Position numbers and translations under genes: made by a program
Shown: positions 17,533-25,411 of the stretch, piece by piece
How positions within the stretch are numbered: position 1 is the stretch's first letter
How the letters are laid out: every line of letters starts with the position of its first letter
The notes under the pieces: model-generated
The model's input: the letters and a program-made list of their open reading frames with translations, nothing else
The model's database searches: none
What the model was told of the DNA's origin: nothing
NCBI GenBank assembly: GCA_003513555.1
Contig: DOPG01000187.1
Coordinates: 5,693-36,262 of the forward strand
Direction: 5' to 3'
DNA: 30,570 bases
DNA from: Rhodopirellula sp.
GTDB lineage: Bacteria; Planctomycetota; Planctomycetia; Pirellulales; Pirellulaceae

Positions 17533-17998
17533 AGCAATCCTTTCATACAAAAGGCAAATTCGGATTTCGAATCTGCTGAAATCGAAGAGGCTTGACATAA
17601 CGGACTAACAATTTTCACGAGACTCATGACTCGCTCACAATAACGTTTGAAGCACGCACATGTTTGTCGAATTTCGGGATAAGCAAACTAAATCAACTTT
17701 GTGACCTCGTGACTAGCCAAAACTGCTCACGTAGCTTGTCATACGTGAGCGTCATCTTCCATATCAGGCTTCACGAGCCCGGCATGAAGCCGCCCCGCTC
17801 ATAGATCTGTCAATGACAGCATCCTCTATCGCAGCGTCAATTACGATGTCAATCTTCTGTTTGAATCGACGGCTCAATGAATTGAAGCAAACCACCTAGA
17901 TCGCGTTGTCAATACAATACCAGCATCAACTATCAAGTTGCCGATTGGTCGGAGCGATGAACGTACGCCATTGCAATTCACCGAACGCCGTGTACCAG
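17533..17998. other. Gene-free gap between minus-strand genes
   Basis: There is no supported gene in these 466 bases. The region lies downstream of the seven-gene minus-strand operon (17999-23286) and upstream of the small secreted protein. It holds two hairpins at 17725-17791. Confidence 0.45.
17725..17791. repeat. Two hairpins downstream of the COG0523 operon
   Basis: GCTCACGTA (17725-17733) pairs perfectly with TACGTGAGC (17742-17750) around an 8-nt loop. GGCTTCA (17767-17773) pairs with TGAAGCC (17785-17791) around an 11-nt loop. They sit 208-274 bases past the stop of the last operon gene. They may be part of a transcription end or processing signal, but there is no U-tract. Confidence 0.5.
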
Positions 17999-18478
17999 CT
18001 ACTGACCAAACTGTCGAAGAATATCTCCTTCAAGCAAACCGATGGAAACAGGGAAACTTCTTGTAAGCACGGGCTTGCCTTGGTCGAACAACACATAAGT
18101 TGGGCAGATCGTCCCCCCTAATTCCGCGACGGTTTGCGCATTGGAATTAAAATCAACCCGAATCACATCAACCTCACCACTCAGTGATTCGCGCAGATCA
18201 AGTACGGCGTTTTTGGTTTGTGCACATCGCGAGCAATTGAAATCGACTCCGAATTCAACAAGGACAGGCAAGCTGCTATCGATCAGGTATTCATTGAGTT
18301 GGCTTCCACTGATGACCGGCAGTTGATTTTCTTCTGTATTCGTACTTGCTGACTCTTCTTTTTTGGTCCCGCAGCCAACAACCGCGACTGCGATACACGC
18401 CAGCAACAAAACCCAATGAGTTCGCGGCAAAAAATACTGAGAAGTTGTTTGAGTTGATATCGAGTGAAACTTAAACAT
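17999..18478 (-). CDS. Thioredoxin-fold lipoprotein
   Basis: The 159-aa protein has a lipoprotein signal peptide: hydrophobic core at about 21-34, then VVGC with Cys36 as lipid anchor, followed by a Ser/Thr/Glu-rich linker. The rest is one thioredoxin-like domain: LPVLVEFGVDFNCSRCAQTKN with the redox pair Cys82-Ser-Arg-Cys85, a central strand VDVIRVDFN, and the cis-proline loop GGTICPTYVLF (Pro126, preceded by Cys125). It should act on the outer face of the inner membrane or the inner face of the outer membrane, reducing or isomerising disulfides or delivering electrons. A TTG at 18490 would add four residues; I prefer the ATG at 18478. It is the last gene of the seven-gene operon, 59 bp after the second COG0523 gene, so it may keep cysteine metal ligands reduced. 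That role is inferred. Confidence 0.85.
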   Translation of the reverse strand: MFKFHSISTQTTSQYFLPRTHWVLLLACIAVAVVGCGTKKEESASTNTEENQLPVISGSQLNEYLIDSSLPVLVEFGVDFNCSRCAQTKNAVLDLRESLSGEVDVIRVDFNSNAQTVAELGGTICPTYVLFDQGKPVLTRSFPVSIGLLEGDILRQFGQ

Positions 18479-18537
18479 TTCGGAATCCAATCTATACAGG
18501 TAATCTCACTGAAAGGCCATCAAGGGCAACCTCACCC

Positions 18538-19764
18538 TCACATAGAATCCACGGCCGCGAGCGCATTTTCCAATTGAACATTCCACTCCGGAAATGGATC
18601 ATCAAACTCCAGCCAAGTTTCGATTCCCTCTGCCATTTCCTCATCTGTAAGCAAACACGCCTGAAGTGAGTCGTAAAGCTCAAGCTCATCCATCCCAATT
18701 CCAATGAAGACCAACTCCTGGCGACAATCCCCCACTTCTTCGTTCCAACGCTTATCAATCTCAGCCCGAATCGAATCGACCTGTGGCCAATGAGACCTAG
18801 GCACAGCCGCCCACCAGAATCCCCCAAAGTCAAGTCGAGCAACCCGACCTGCCTGTGACCAAACACCGATTTTATCCAACCGACTGGCCAGCCAAAAGAA
18901 ACCTTTACTACGCAGAACGCCATTCCAATCCTGATTAAGACGATCAAAAAACCGTTTGGGGTGAAATGGCCGCCGCGACCTATAAACAAAACTGTTGACA
19001 CCATACTCTTCGACTTCACTTGCACCATCACCGCGAAGCGTTAGATGCCATCCCTTACTCCGTTTGGCGACCTCAAAATCAAATCGCCCGGTCCCCATGA
19101 TTTGTGATGAATCAATTCTTCCGAATGAGGAACGGATTTTCAGCGCATGCGGATTGAGTTGCTCGACGAACGCCTCAAGCGCGCCCAATGCCTCATCATC
19201 AACAAGATCGGATTTGTTAAGGATGATCACATTTGCAAACTCCACCTGCTCAGTCAACAAATCAGCGACCGTTCGCGGGTCATCTTCACCAGCAGCTTCC
19301 CCAACACTTTGCAAATCTTTACCGAGCCGAAGATCCTCGATGAAATTGGCGGCATCAACCACGGTTACCATCGTATCCAGTTCTGCCAGTTCTGAAAGCG
19401 CAACGCCATCACCCACCGCAAACGTGAATGTATCTGCCACAGGAGCAGGTTCCGAAATACCAGTCGATTCGATCAACAGATAGTCAAAACGGCCTTCCTT
19501 GGCCAAGCTTGCTATTTCCAGCAGCAAGTCCTCACGGAGCGTGCAGCAGATGCAACCGTTGGTCATCTCGACCAGCTTTTCATCGGTGCGACTCAAAGCG
19601 GCATCTCCTCCTGCAACCAATTGAGCATCGATGTTCACCTCGCTCATGTCATTGACGATAACGGCAACACGCAAACCTTCTCGATTAGTCAAGATGTGAT
19701 TAAGTAGCGTGGTCTTACCAGATCCGAGAAACCCAGACAAAACAGTTACGGGAAGTTTTTTCAT
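18538..19764 (-). CDS. COG0523 GTPase (CobW/ZNG1-type metallochaperone), copy 2
   Basis: The 408-aa protein is a G3E-family GTPase. Walker A is GFLGSGKTT (11-19), the metal-binding motif GCICC is at 70-74, switch II is ESTGISEP (99-106) and the base-recognition motif is NKSD (183-186). The C-terminal half is the CobW_C-type domain (FVYRSRRPFHPKRF, then VLRSKGFFWLASR). COG0523 proteins insert or deliver metals, most often zinc under zinc starvation. No His-rich loop is present. It is about 50% identical by eye to the protein at 22027-23286 and shares its layout to the end (QELVFIG.G, LLTD.E), so the two are paralogues. It follows the 71-aa gene by 62 bp, with no good ribosome-binding site. Confidence 0.93.
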   Translation of the reverse strand: MKKLPVTVLSGFLGSGKTTLLNHILTNREGLRVAVIVNDMSEVNIDAQLVAGGDAALSRTDEKLVEMTNGCICCTLREDLLLEIASLAKEGRFDYLLIESTGISEPAPVADTFTFAVGDGVALSELAELDTMVTVVDAANFIEDLRLGKDLQSVGEAAGEDDPRTVADLLTEQVEFANVIILNKSDLVDDEALGALEAFVEQLNPHALKIRSSFGRIDSSQIMGTGRFDFEVAKRSKGWHLTLRGDGASEVEEYGVNSFVYRSRRPFHPKRFFDRLNQDWNGVLRSKGFFWLASRLDKIGVWSQAGRVARLDFGGFWWAAVPRSHWPQVDSIRAEIDKRWNEEVGDCRQELVFIGIGMDELELYDSLQACLLTDEEMAEGIETWLEFDDPFPEWNVQLENALAAVDSM

Positions 19765-19826
19765 TGTTATTTTTAATAGGATGTACAGAGCTAATTTCAG
19801 GCGTGACGGAGTCCCTCAGCCTGGTC

Positions 19827-20042
19827 TCAAGACTCATTCAATGCCCGACGAAACCAGGCAATGATTCGCTGATGCTGATCCGATCCATAGCGCGTTACAA
19901 ACTCTCTCGTTTGCGCATCGCTGTTGTTCTGCAAAGCCGATAACCGGTTGTTGATGTAGTTCGGTGTCAGTGTGAGCCGACAATTGACTTCAGTGAAATG
20001 ACGCCATTGCTCGTAAGAAGCTGGAATAGAAACATGTTTCAC
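19827..20042 (-). CDS. Small soluble protein of unknown function
   Basis: The 71-aa product has no signal or membrane segment. It is rich in Arg, Asn, Gln and aromatics, with WRHFTEVNCRLTL, YINNRLSALQNN and the helical end IIAWFRRALN. I do not recognise the family. The GTG start at 20042 overlaps the stop of the upstream gene (GTGA at 20039-20042), so translation is coupled and the gene is likely real despite its size. Its position between two COG0523 GTPase genes suggests a partner or regulator of metal delivery, which is inference. Cys21 and the several His are possible but unproven metal ligands. Confidence 0.7.
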   Translation of the reverse strand: MKHVSIPASYEQWRHFTEVNCRLTLTPNYINNRLSALQNNSDAQTREFVTRYGSDQHQRIIAWFRRALNES

Positions 20043-20647
20043 GCTGTATCCTCGTGCGAAAAGGCATCAAAGTTGCCAGCAACCTGAAGTGACACTTCAC
20101 GCCATGCTGACGCAAACTCTTCGGCTGGCGTAAAAAGACGCTCGCCATTGTCCCACTTGACGAGCGTTTGACGCCGGTACTCGATCCCCAAACACTCGAC
20201 GATGTTCACTTCGTAACTGCGAATCCAATCAATTAAATCCAAGGTCAATGAAACACATGCGTTTCGCTGATGCTTGTTTGGCAGACTCAACCTCGGCAAA
20301 TCCTCCATTGACCAGAGTGGGCACGCGAGTTTCGCGTCCCGCGTGTATCGTGGTCGAAAATCATAACGGGGCAAAAAGATCGCCCCGCGACGATCGTCTC
20401 CATAAAAAACACCAAATCCGCGCAGTACGATGCAACGCCCAAACGGCAGTTCCAATGAATAGACGCTAGAACACTCCTCCCGATCAGCAGGTGGCTCCTG
20501 CCTCGCAAACCCGACTTCGAGCAGCCAATTACCTTGAGGTCGTAAAATATCCCGACCCCAACACCAAGCCTGCTGACAAAGGAGCCCCACTGCGTGCTCA
20601 ACTGGCTCGGCTTTCATTAGCGGCTCCTCATTTCCCCCAAGTACCAT
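20039..20647 (-). CDS. Conserved-looking hypothetical protein of the COG0523 operon
   Basis: The 202-aa product is soluble and rich in Trp, Arg and Cys, with an N-terminal half containing LLCQQAWCWGRDIL and VYSLELPFGRCIVLRGFGVFYGD, then FLPRYDFRPRYT, and a C-terminal half with WIRSYEVNIVECLGIEYRRQTLVKW. I do not recognise the family. I prefer the ATG at 20647: GAGG at 20653-20656 lies five bases upstream. A GTG at 20653 would add two residues. It starts eight bases after the stop of the small membrane protein gene and overlaps the next gene by four bases, so it belongs to the operon. Aromatic- and cysteine-rich content suits a metal- or nucleotide-handling protein, but that is only a guess. 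Confidence 0.78.
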   Translation of the reverse strand: MVLGGNEEPLMKAEPVEHAVGLLCQQAWCWGRDILRPQGNWLLEVGFARQEPPADREECSSVYSLELPFGRCIVLRGFGVFYGDDRRGAIFLPRYDFRPRYTRDAKLACPLWSMEDLPRLSLPNKHQRNACVSLTLDLIDWIRSYEVNIVECLGIEYRRQTLVKWDNGERLFTPAEEFASAWREVSLQVAGNFDAFSHEDTA

Positions 20648-20654
20648 GTGCACC

Positions 20655-20903
20655 TCAGTCCATCTTGGGCTTGATCACCGCCGCTAGGTTTGCCAGCAAC
20701 CAAGCTGAAGCGGCACACAACTGCAACCAGTCTCCCGGTGACTGGATCGCATAAGCCAGAACACTGCAAATCCAACAGACACTCGCTATGGTCTGCCCAA
20801 GCCATTCGACACTGAGCACTTTCTTGAAGCCGATGCGTCGAAGCCATGATTCACTTGCAACGCGGGTGTCGTCACTCATCGCCAGAGTGTCGTCCGTCAA
20901 CAT
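20655..20903 (-). CDS. Small two-helix membrane protein
   Basis: The 82-aa product has a polar N-terminus (about 25 residues, acidic then basic) and two hydrophobic segments at about 34-50 (TIASVCWICSVLAYAIQ) and 55-75 (WLQLCAASAWLLANLAAVI). The linker between them is short (SPGD). The ATG at 20903 overlaps the end of the FAD oxidoreductase gene by seven bases; a GTG at 20912 would add three residues. Three cysteines lie in or next to the membrane segments. I know no family for it. Coupling to the oxidoreductase suggests a membrane anchor or channel partner for it, which is inference. Confidence 0.72.
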   Translation of the reverse strand: MLTDDTLAMSDDTRVASESWLRRIGFKKVLSVEWLGQTIASVCWICSVLAYAIQSPGDWLQLCAASAWLLANLAAVIKPKMD

Positions 20904-22027
20904 GTGGCACACTCCTCTCCACAGCAGGACAAGTCATCGAGGTACATTCCCCACTTTCGATAGTTTTCCAATTCCTCGGCCGGCAAACCCAGAGCATTCG
21001 CGATCGCTTTGGCGACCACAGCAAATCGCTGGCGATACTTATAGATAAAGCAGAAGACATGGTTTTGATGCCGAACGGCCGGACCACACAAGAACAGTCC
21101 TGACACAACAGTCGATTCGTCGTGCTCGCTAAGCACGGGAAACCCATCCTTACGTTGCTCAAACAAATCTGCCAGTAGCTTATGACTGCCATCGAATCCA
21201 CCAGCCAGCAAAGGTGGAACTGTGGTATCGAATACCCGACCGTCGATCGCCTTGACTTTGTAACCACCATCGACCTGCAACACAGATTCGATTGGGGTGT
21301 GTGCGAACAACTCTACCTGCCTTTCGAACCAGTCCTCACGCATTCGCTCAAGCGAATAAGTCGACAACGCAACACTTGGGTCGGAACTCTCGTCTTTCCA
21401 CGGACACCCCTTATCGAACAGCCGGACCTGCTTATCACTACATGCCAAGTGATAGGCAGCATCGATACCACTTTCGTAGCCCCCTATGATAATGAAATTA
21501 TCACCTTCGAGATCTTCATAGCTCGGGACCGTCGCGGTGTGTCGACAGAATTCGCTGCCCGAGAATGCTGCCAAACGGGGATACTGAAACTCCCCTGCTG
21601 CCCAGATCACATGCTTGGCCCGCAGTGTCTCATCCTTGGTGTCTACTCGAAAATCGGCGCCCACCTTTGTGACTCGCAGCACATCGACTTGCTCACGAAC
21701 AGGAAGCTCAAAGAACTGTGCCACACCACGCAAGTGCGAAGCGTATTCTTCACCTGTCGGATGCTCGACTTCCAAGCTGAATGCCGGCGAAACCCCAATG
21801 GCAATGGAATTCAGATCCAGCATCCCGATCGAATTAGTGGGAAAAGACGGTGTGATAAATCGAGTTTCTGCCGGCCAACCCTCAAAAGACGCGCCGACCG
21901 AATGACGTTCAAGCACGACAAAGTTCTCGATTCCGGCATGCCTCAGCGCAATGGAGACACCCACACCAGCTGCCCCTGCTCCAATGACAACAACATCGTA
22001 ACAATCTTCATTGGCTTTATCACTCAT
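20897..22027 (-). CDS. CzcO-like FAD-dependent oxidoreductase with cysteine-rich tail
   Basis: The 376-aa protein is a two-dinucleotide-fold flavoprotein of the flavin monooxygenase/CzcO type. The FAD site is VVIGAGAAGVGV (about 13-24), the mid-region has HVIWAAGEFQYPR, and the NAD(P) site is IIIGGYESGIDAA (about 179-191). The C-terminus ends CCGEECATC, with cysteines at 368, 369, 373 and 376, a pattern that could bind zinc, copper or an iron-sulfur cluster. CzcO-type proteins are named from a cobalt-zinc-cadmium resistance cluster, but their substrate is unknown. The ATG at 22027 overlaps the stop of the first COG0523 gene (TGATG); a GTG one codon earlier is also possible. The gene overlaps the small membrane protein gene downstream. 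Neighbours suggest redox control of metal thiolates, an inference. Confidence 0.87.
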   Translation of the reverse strand: MSDKANEDCYDVVVIGAGAAGVGVSIALRHAGIENFVVLERHSVGASFEGWPAETRFITPSFPTNSIGMLDLNSIAIGVSPAFSLEVEHPTGEEYASHLRGVAQFFELPVREQVDVLRVTKVGADFRVDTKDETLRAKHVIWAAGEFQYPRLAAFSGSEFCRHTATVPSYEDLEGDNFIIIGGYESGIDAAYHLACSDKQVRLFDKGCPWKDESSDPSVALSTYSLERMREDWFERQVELFAHTPIESVLQVDGGYKVKAIDGRVFDTTVPPLLAGGFDGSHKLLADLFEQRKDGFPVLSEHDESTVVSGLFLCGPAVRHQNHVFCFIYKYRQRFAVVAKAIANALGLPAEELENYRKWGMYLDDLSCCGEECATC

Positions 22028-23286
22028 CACACTGCCTCGATCATGTCGTCATCAGGTTCAATTTCAATCGCTGGCAGGGGATCATCAAATGACACCCACC
22101 GCTGTGCTCCCTGTTCATACTCCGAATCCGTCAACAAGCACCGGTCCAAAATGCCTTCAATCCGGTTTTGGTCCAGCCCCTGGCCGATGAACACCAGTTC
22201 CTGATGTCGGTCTCCATGCTCGCCAACGAACTTGGCGCGAATCTCTTCACGCGACATCTCATCTTCTGGCCACTCCTCCATTGGGGCCGCGGCCCACCAA
22301 TAACCAGCAGGATTCATACGAATCGAGCACCCAGCTTGCGACCAATCGTATGCCCAGTCATTTCTCGATGCGATCCACAACAACCCTTTACTCCGCAGCA
22401 CTCCGGCAAAGAGACCCTCGTCCATGTCATCATCCAAAGCTTCTGTCAAACGTTTGGCATGGAATGGGCGATCACGGCGGTACACAAAATTGGAGATACC
22501 ATATTCCTCAGTCTCAGTTTCCTCTTCGCCCCGTGGCACTGCCAACCACTGAGGCATGGCCTCAGCTTCGGACAGCTGAAACCTTCCTGTACCAAGAATC
22601 TTTGGAAGTGGCACTTGGCTTTCTGTGGAATGCAAAATCTCTGCCTGAGGATTCATGCGCCGGATAATTTGATCAAGCTGCTCCAACTCATACGCTGTCA
22701 CTAGATCCGTCTTGTTGATGATCACAACATTCGCAAATTCAACTTGCTCAACCAATAAATCAACAATATTGCGATCATCTTGCTCATCAAGGCCAATTTC
22801 ACGATCGGTTAGATCATCCCAGGAACCAAAATCCTTCATGAAGTTACCTGCGTCCACCACTGTCACCATGGTGTCAAGATCCGCGACCTGCGAGAGACTG
22901 CTACCCTCTTCATCCTCGAAAGTAAACGTCTCCGCAACTGGCAAAGGTTCACTGATACCGGTCGATTCAATTAACAAGTAATCGAATTTCCCGGCACGAG
23001 CTAAGCGAGCTACCTCGACGAGCAAATCCTCACGCAACGTGCAACAGATGCAACCATTGGTCATCTCGACCAGTTGCTCCTCTGTTCGAGACAGATCCGC
23101 TCCGCCATCACGTACCAAGGCAGCGTCAATGTTCACCTCACTCATATCATTGACAATCACAGCGACCCGCATCTCGTGACGGTTTGCAAGGATGTGGTTC
23201 AGAAGGGTCGTTTTCCCCGCACCGAGAAATCCACTCAGGACAGTAACCGGTAAACGCGAAGAGCTCGATAATCCAATATTGTCCAT
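22027..23286 (-). CDS. COG0523 GTPase (CobW/ZNG1-type metallochaperone), copy 1
   Basis: The 419-aa protein is a G3E-family GTPase and the first gene of the operon. It has Walker A GFLGAGKTT (19-27), the GCICC metal motif (78-82), ESTGISEP (107-114) and NKTD (191-194). The C-terminal half is CobW_C-like (FVYRRDRPFHAKRL, VLRSKGLLWIASR). It is very acidic in the middle and at the end (IEIEPDDDMIEAV). The likely role is GTP-dependent delivery of a metal, probably zinc, to client proteins when the metal is scarce. A promoter with a Fur-type box lies about 140-170 bp upstream. The leader is long and the ribosome-binding site is weak. It differs from the paralogue at 18538-19764 mainly at the termini and in an insert near residue 155. 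Confidence 0.94.
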   Translation of the reverse strand: MDNIGLSSSSRLPVTVLSGFLGAGKTTLLNHILANRHEMRVAVIVNDMSEVNIDAALVRDGGADLSRTEEQLVEMTNGCICCTLREDLLVEVARLARAGKFDYLLIESTGISEPLPVAETFTFEDEEGSSLSQVADLDTMVTVVDAGNFMKDFGSWDDLTDREIGLDEQDDRNIVDLLVEQVEFANVVIINKTDLVTAYELEQLDQIIRRMNPQAEILHSTESQVPLPKILGTGRFQLSEAEAMPQWLAVPRGEEETETEEYGISNFVYRRDRPFHAKRLTEALDDDMDEGLFAGVLRSKGLLWIASRNDWAYDWSQAGCSIRMNPAGYWWAAAPMEEWPEDEMSREEIRAKFVGEHGDRHQELVFIGQGLDQNRIEGILDRCLLTDSEYEQGAQRWVSFDDPLPAIEIEPDDDMIEAV

Positions 23287-23427
23287 GGTTAAATTCGGGA
23301 GATGCGGGAAATTTTATCGATGACAGGACCGGTGCCTCTGTGGTGCTCAAGCCCTCGCGGCATGTACACCGCTCAAAATCACTGCCGCCTCACAGGAGCC
23401 GACAGCACTCCCGTTCATGCAGCTGCA

Positions 23428-23456
23428 TATATAATACTACTGCAATTCAATTGCAA
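23428..23456 (-). promoter_or_regulatory. Sigma70-like promoter of the COG0523 operon
   Basis: On the minus strand, TTGCAA (23451-23456) and TATATA (23428-23433) are spaced by 17 bp, a good -35/-10 pair. Transcription would start near 23421 and give a leader of about 135 bases before the ATG at 23286. A 12-bp palindrome ATGCAGCTGCAT (23417-23428) covers the expected start site. Confidence 0.55.
23441..23455. promoter_or_regulatory. Fur/Zur-type 7-1-7 operator candidate
   Basis: TGCAATT-C-AATTGCA is a perfect 7-1-7 inverted repeat, the geometry of Fur-family boxes (for example TGATAAT-N-ATTATCA). It overlaps the -35 element of the operon promoter, where a repressor would block polymerase. Because the operon encodes COG0523 GTPases, often under Zur, I infer a zinc-responsive Zur-like site. 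No fur or zur gene is in the window, and the exact consensus for planctomycetes is not known to me. Confidence 0.5.
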
Positions 23457-24269
23457 CAAGAAGGCGCCCTCAAAGAGCCAGTCGCCTGAATATCTCCACT
23501 CGCCTACGCGGAACCAAGGGCTCATCCTTGAGTTCGAAAACCCTGGGTCGCGAGTGGTAGCCGATCGAATTTCCAGCAGATTAGCCGGCCCAAAACTGAT
23601 ACCCCCTTCCTGATGCCATCCACGAGATTTGGTGACATCGACGTGGTGTCATCGGCATGTAGCGGAGCGACGAAAAACCAACTGCATTTCACCAACGTTG
23701 GAGTGTTTTCAGAAAGACACACACATGTAGCGTAGTAGAAGACAAGCTTATTCGTCCCACTAACCACGTTTGACTAACTTGTAAATCTGAGTCTTACAGC
23801 GGTCGCCTTTTCAAATGCAATCCACGGACCCCAGCACGAAACTGAGCAAAACACATGATGAACCCAATACGACACCCAGTTGCCCCACACGGCACAGTAC
23901 ATACTCACTTCCCGAATTCCACGAGCGTGCGTCGGAGACGATTGTGATTTCCATCAATGCTTAGTCACGGCACCTGACTCCGCACCGTTGAGCTAGCGGT
24001 AGTCCAGCTATCCTGCAATCAAATGTTTCAGTAAATCAAAAACGACTTGGGCTATCTATTTCAGGCAACTCAAATGGTTGCACATTAAGAAGACATCCAA
24101 AGGTAAAGCTCACACACGCTGTGGCCGCTGAGAGTTTCAATATTTTTGTGCTAAAAAAGTACATCGAGCGCACAGGCATCGTGGCTTTGGGCTCATCATT
24201 TGCATACATAAAACAAGATACGAATGATCACATAATGACCGCTGGAAAAATCACCCAAGAAAACAAGCC
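23457..24269. other. Gene-free divergent region
   Basis: More than 800 bases separate the COG0523 operon promoter from the next gene on the plus strand. Open frames here are short and look random. I found no second copy of the 7-1-7 box and no convincing structured RNA. It presumably contains the promoter of the gene at 24270. Confidence 0.45.
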
Positions 24270-25139
24270 ATGATCAAGCACTTCACACTTGGAAATCTCT
24301 TCGTCGTTCTCGTATTGTCTTCATCGACGCAAGCCGAAATACTAAAACAGCTGCGAGAAAATCATAAAGAGGCGTACGCAATTTCCCTAAATATTGAAAA
24401 TCCAAAACTCGGTACAGACCGGGATCGCGAAAAACTCGAAATCTGGGCTGACAGCCACAAGAAATCGCAATTGACGGCGAAGGCTCTCATCCCCGCATTA
24501 TTCAATCACTGGATTGATCAACCGAATGACCAACAGCTTAAGAAGGAAATCGAATCTGTCTACAACGGTTTGGCTGGCAAGCCGACTACCCAGCGGTATA
24601 ACCAGACGCAGTCCTTCATGTCCCGAATCGCTTGGCCACTCTTGGCACACAGCAATTTAACAAAAGAGCAAGCGGAGTTATTAGCGAAGCTGGTAAAGCC
24701 ACCGAGTGCTTGGAGGATTAGTGACGTGATGGCCCGCATCGGAATGCCAACAGAAGCCAACGGCTGGGACCAACAAGCAGTTTATGCCCTGGCTTTAATT
24801 CGTCTCGGCAAAGAAAAACAAGCTCGATCTGAAATCTCGAACCTCTATGCGAAAGCCTCTACCAACTACAAAGCCAATCCCAAAGGAAGCCTTGATTATG
24901 GACCTGAGGCAGGCGAATCCCGCTATCGGGACTATGTCGATTACCTTCAGCTCTGTGAGCTTCTGAGTGGTTTCCAAGACTCGATCACGAATAATCACAC
25001 AGGTGCAACCAAACACGTCTCCCAGGCACAGAAACTGCGCAACAAGGTTTCGCCAGAAGCGGCGGTCCTGATCGAAGAGATCAGTCGGCGTTCCAAATCG
25101 GACAAACACAAACAAGTCCCGTCCCGAAAAACTGATTGA
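24270..25139 (+). CDS. Secreted hypothetical protein, helical
   Basis: The 289-aa product has a signal peptide (hydrophobic run at about 7-18, likely cleavage after TQA near 22). The mature protein is strongly helical and basic, with alternating Lys/Glu/Gln (EILKQLRENHKEAYAISLNI), a Trp/Pro-containing middle (WRISDVMARIGMP), and stretches such as AVYALALIRLGKEKQARSEISNLYAKA that look like TPR-type helix pairs. The C-terminus is a polar Lys/Arg/Ser tail. No catalytic motif is visible and the family is unknown to me. It is 272 bp upstream of the ECF sigma gene on the same strand; whether the sigma factor controls it is untested. Confidence 0.8.
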   Translation: MIKHFTLGNLFVVLVLSSSTQAEILKQLRENHKEAYAISLNIENPKLGTDRDREKLEIWADSHKKSQLTAKALIPALFNHWIDQPNDQQLKKEIESVYNGLAGKPTTQRYNQTQSFMSRIAWPLLAHSNLTKEQAELLAKLVKPPSAWRISDVMARIGMPTEANGWDQQAVYALALIRLGKEKQARSEISNLYAKASTNYKANPKGSLDYGPEAGESRYRDYVDYLQLCELLSGFQDSITNNHTGATKHVSQAQKLRNKVSPEAAVLIEEISRRSKSDKHKQVPSRKTD

Positions 25140-25411
25140 TGCTGCAATGCGAAGTAGGGAATACCGCAGGTCGTCACAACTCTCGATGCCGCAATACAAA
25201 AACACCAAAATTGCTAGTAACGGCAGTGATCCGCAACATCTACAAATGATTTCCAACAGCATCAGGCTTCGGTTACATTATGCGGTAAGTTGGAACTCTC
25301 TGATTTTCCCCACTCACCTTTCCTGATTAGGAAATCCACCGACCATAACTCCGCGCTAGAGCCAAGCCCACGGGCGGGTTTTGATAATTCCAATTGTGAA
25401 CGAGGCTCCCG

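Noticed and set aside
21182..22204. 340-codon open frame on the plus strand
   Set aside because: It lies antisense to the CzcO-like flavoprotein and the first COG0523 gene, which have clear motifs; its own translation has no recognisable domain, and the length follows from codon bias of the real strand.
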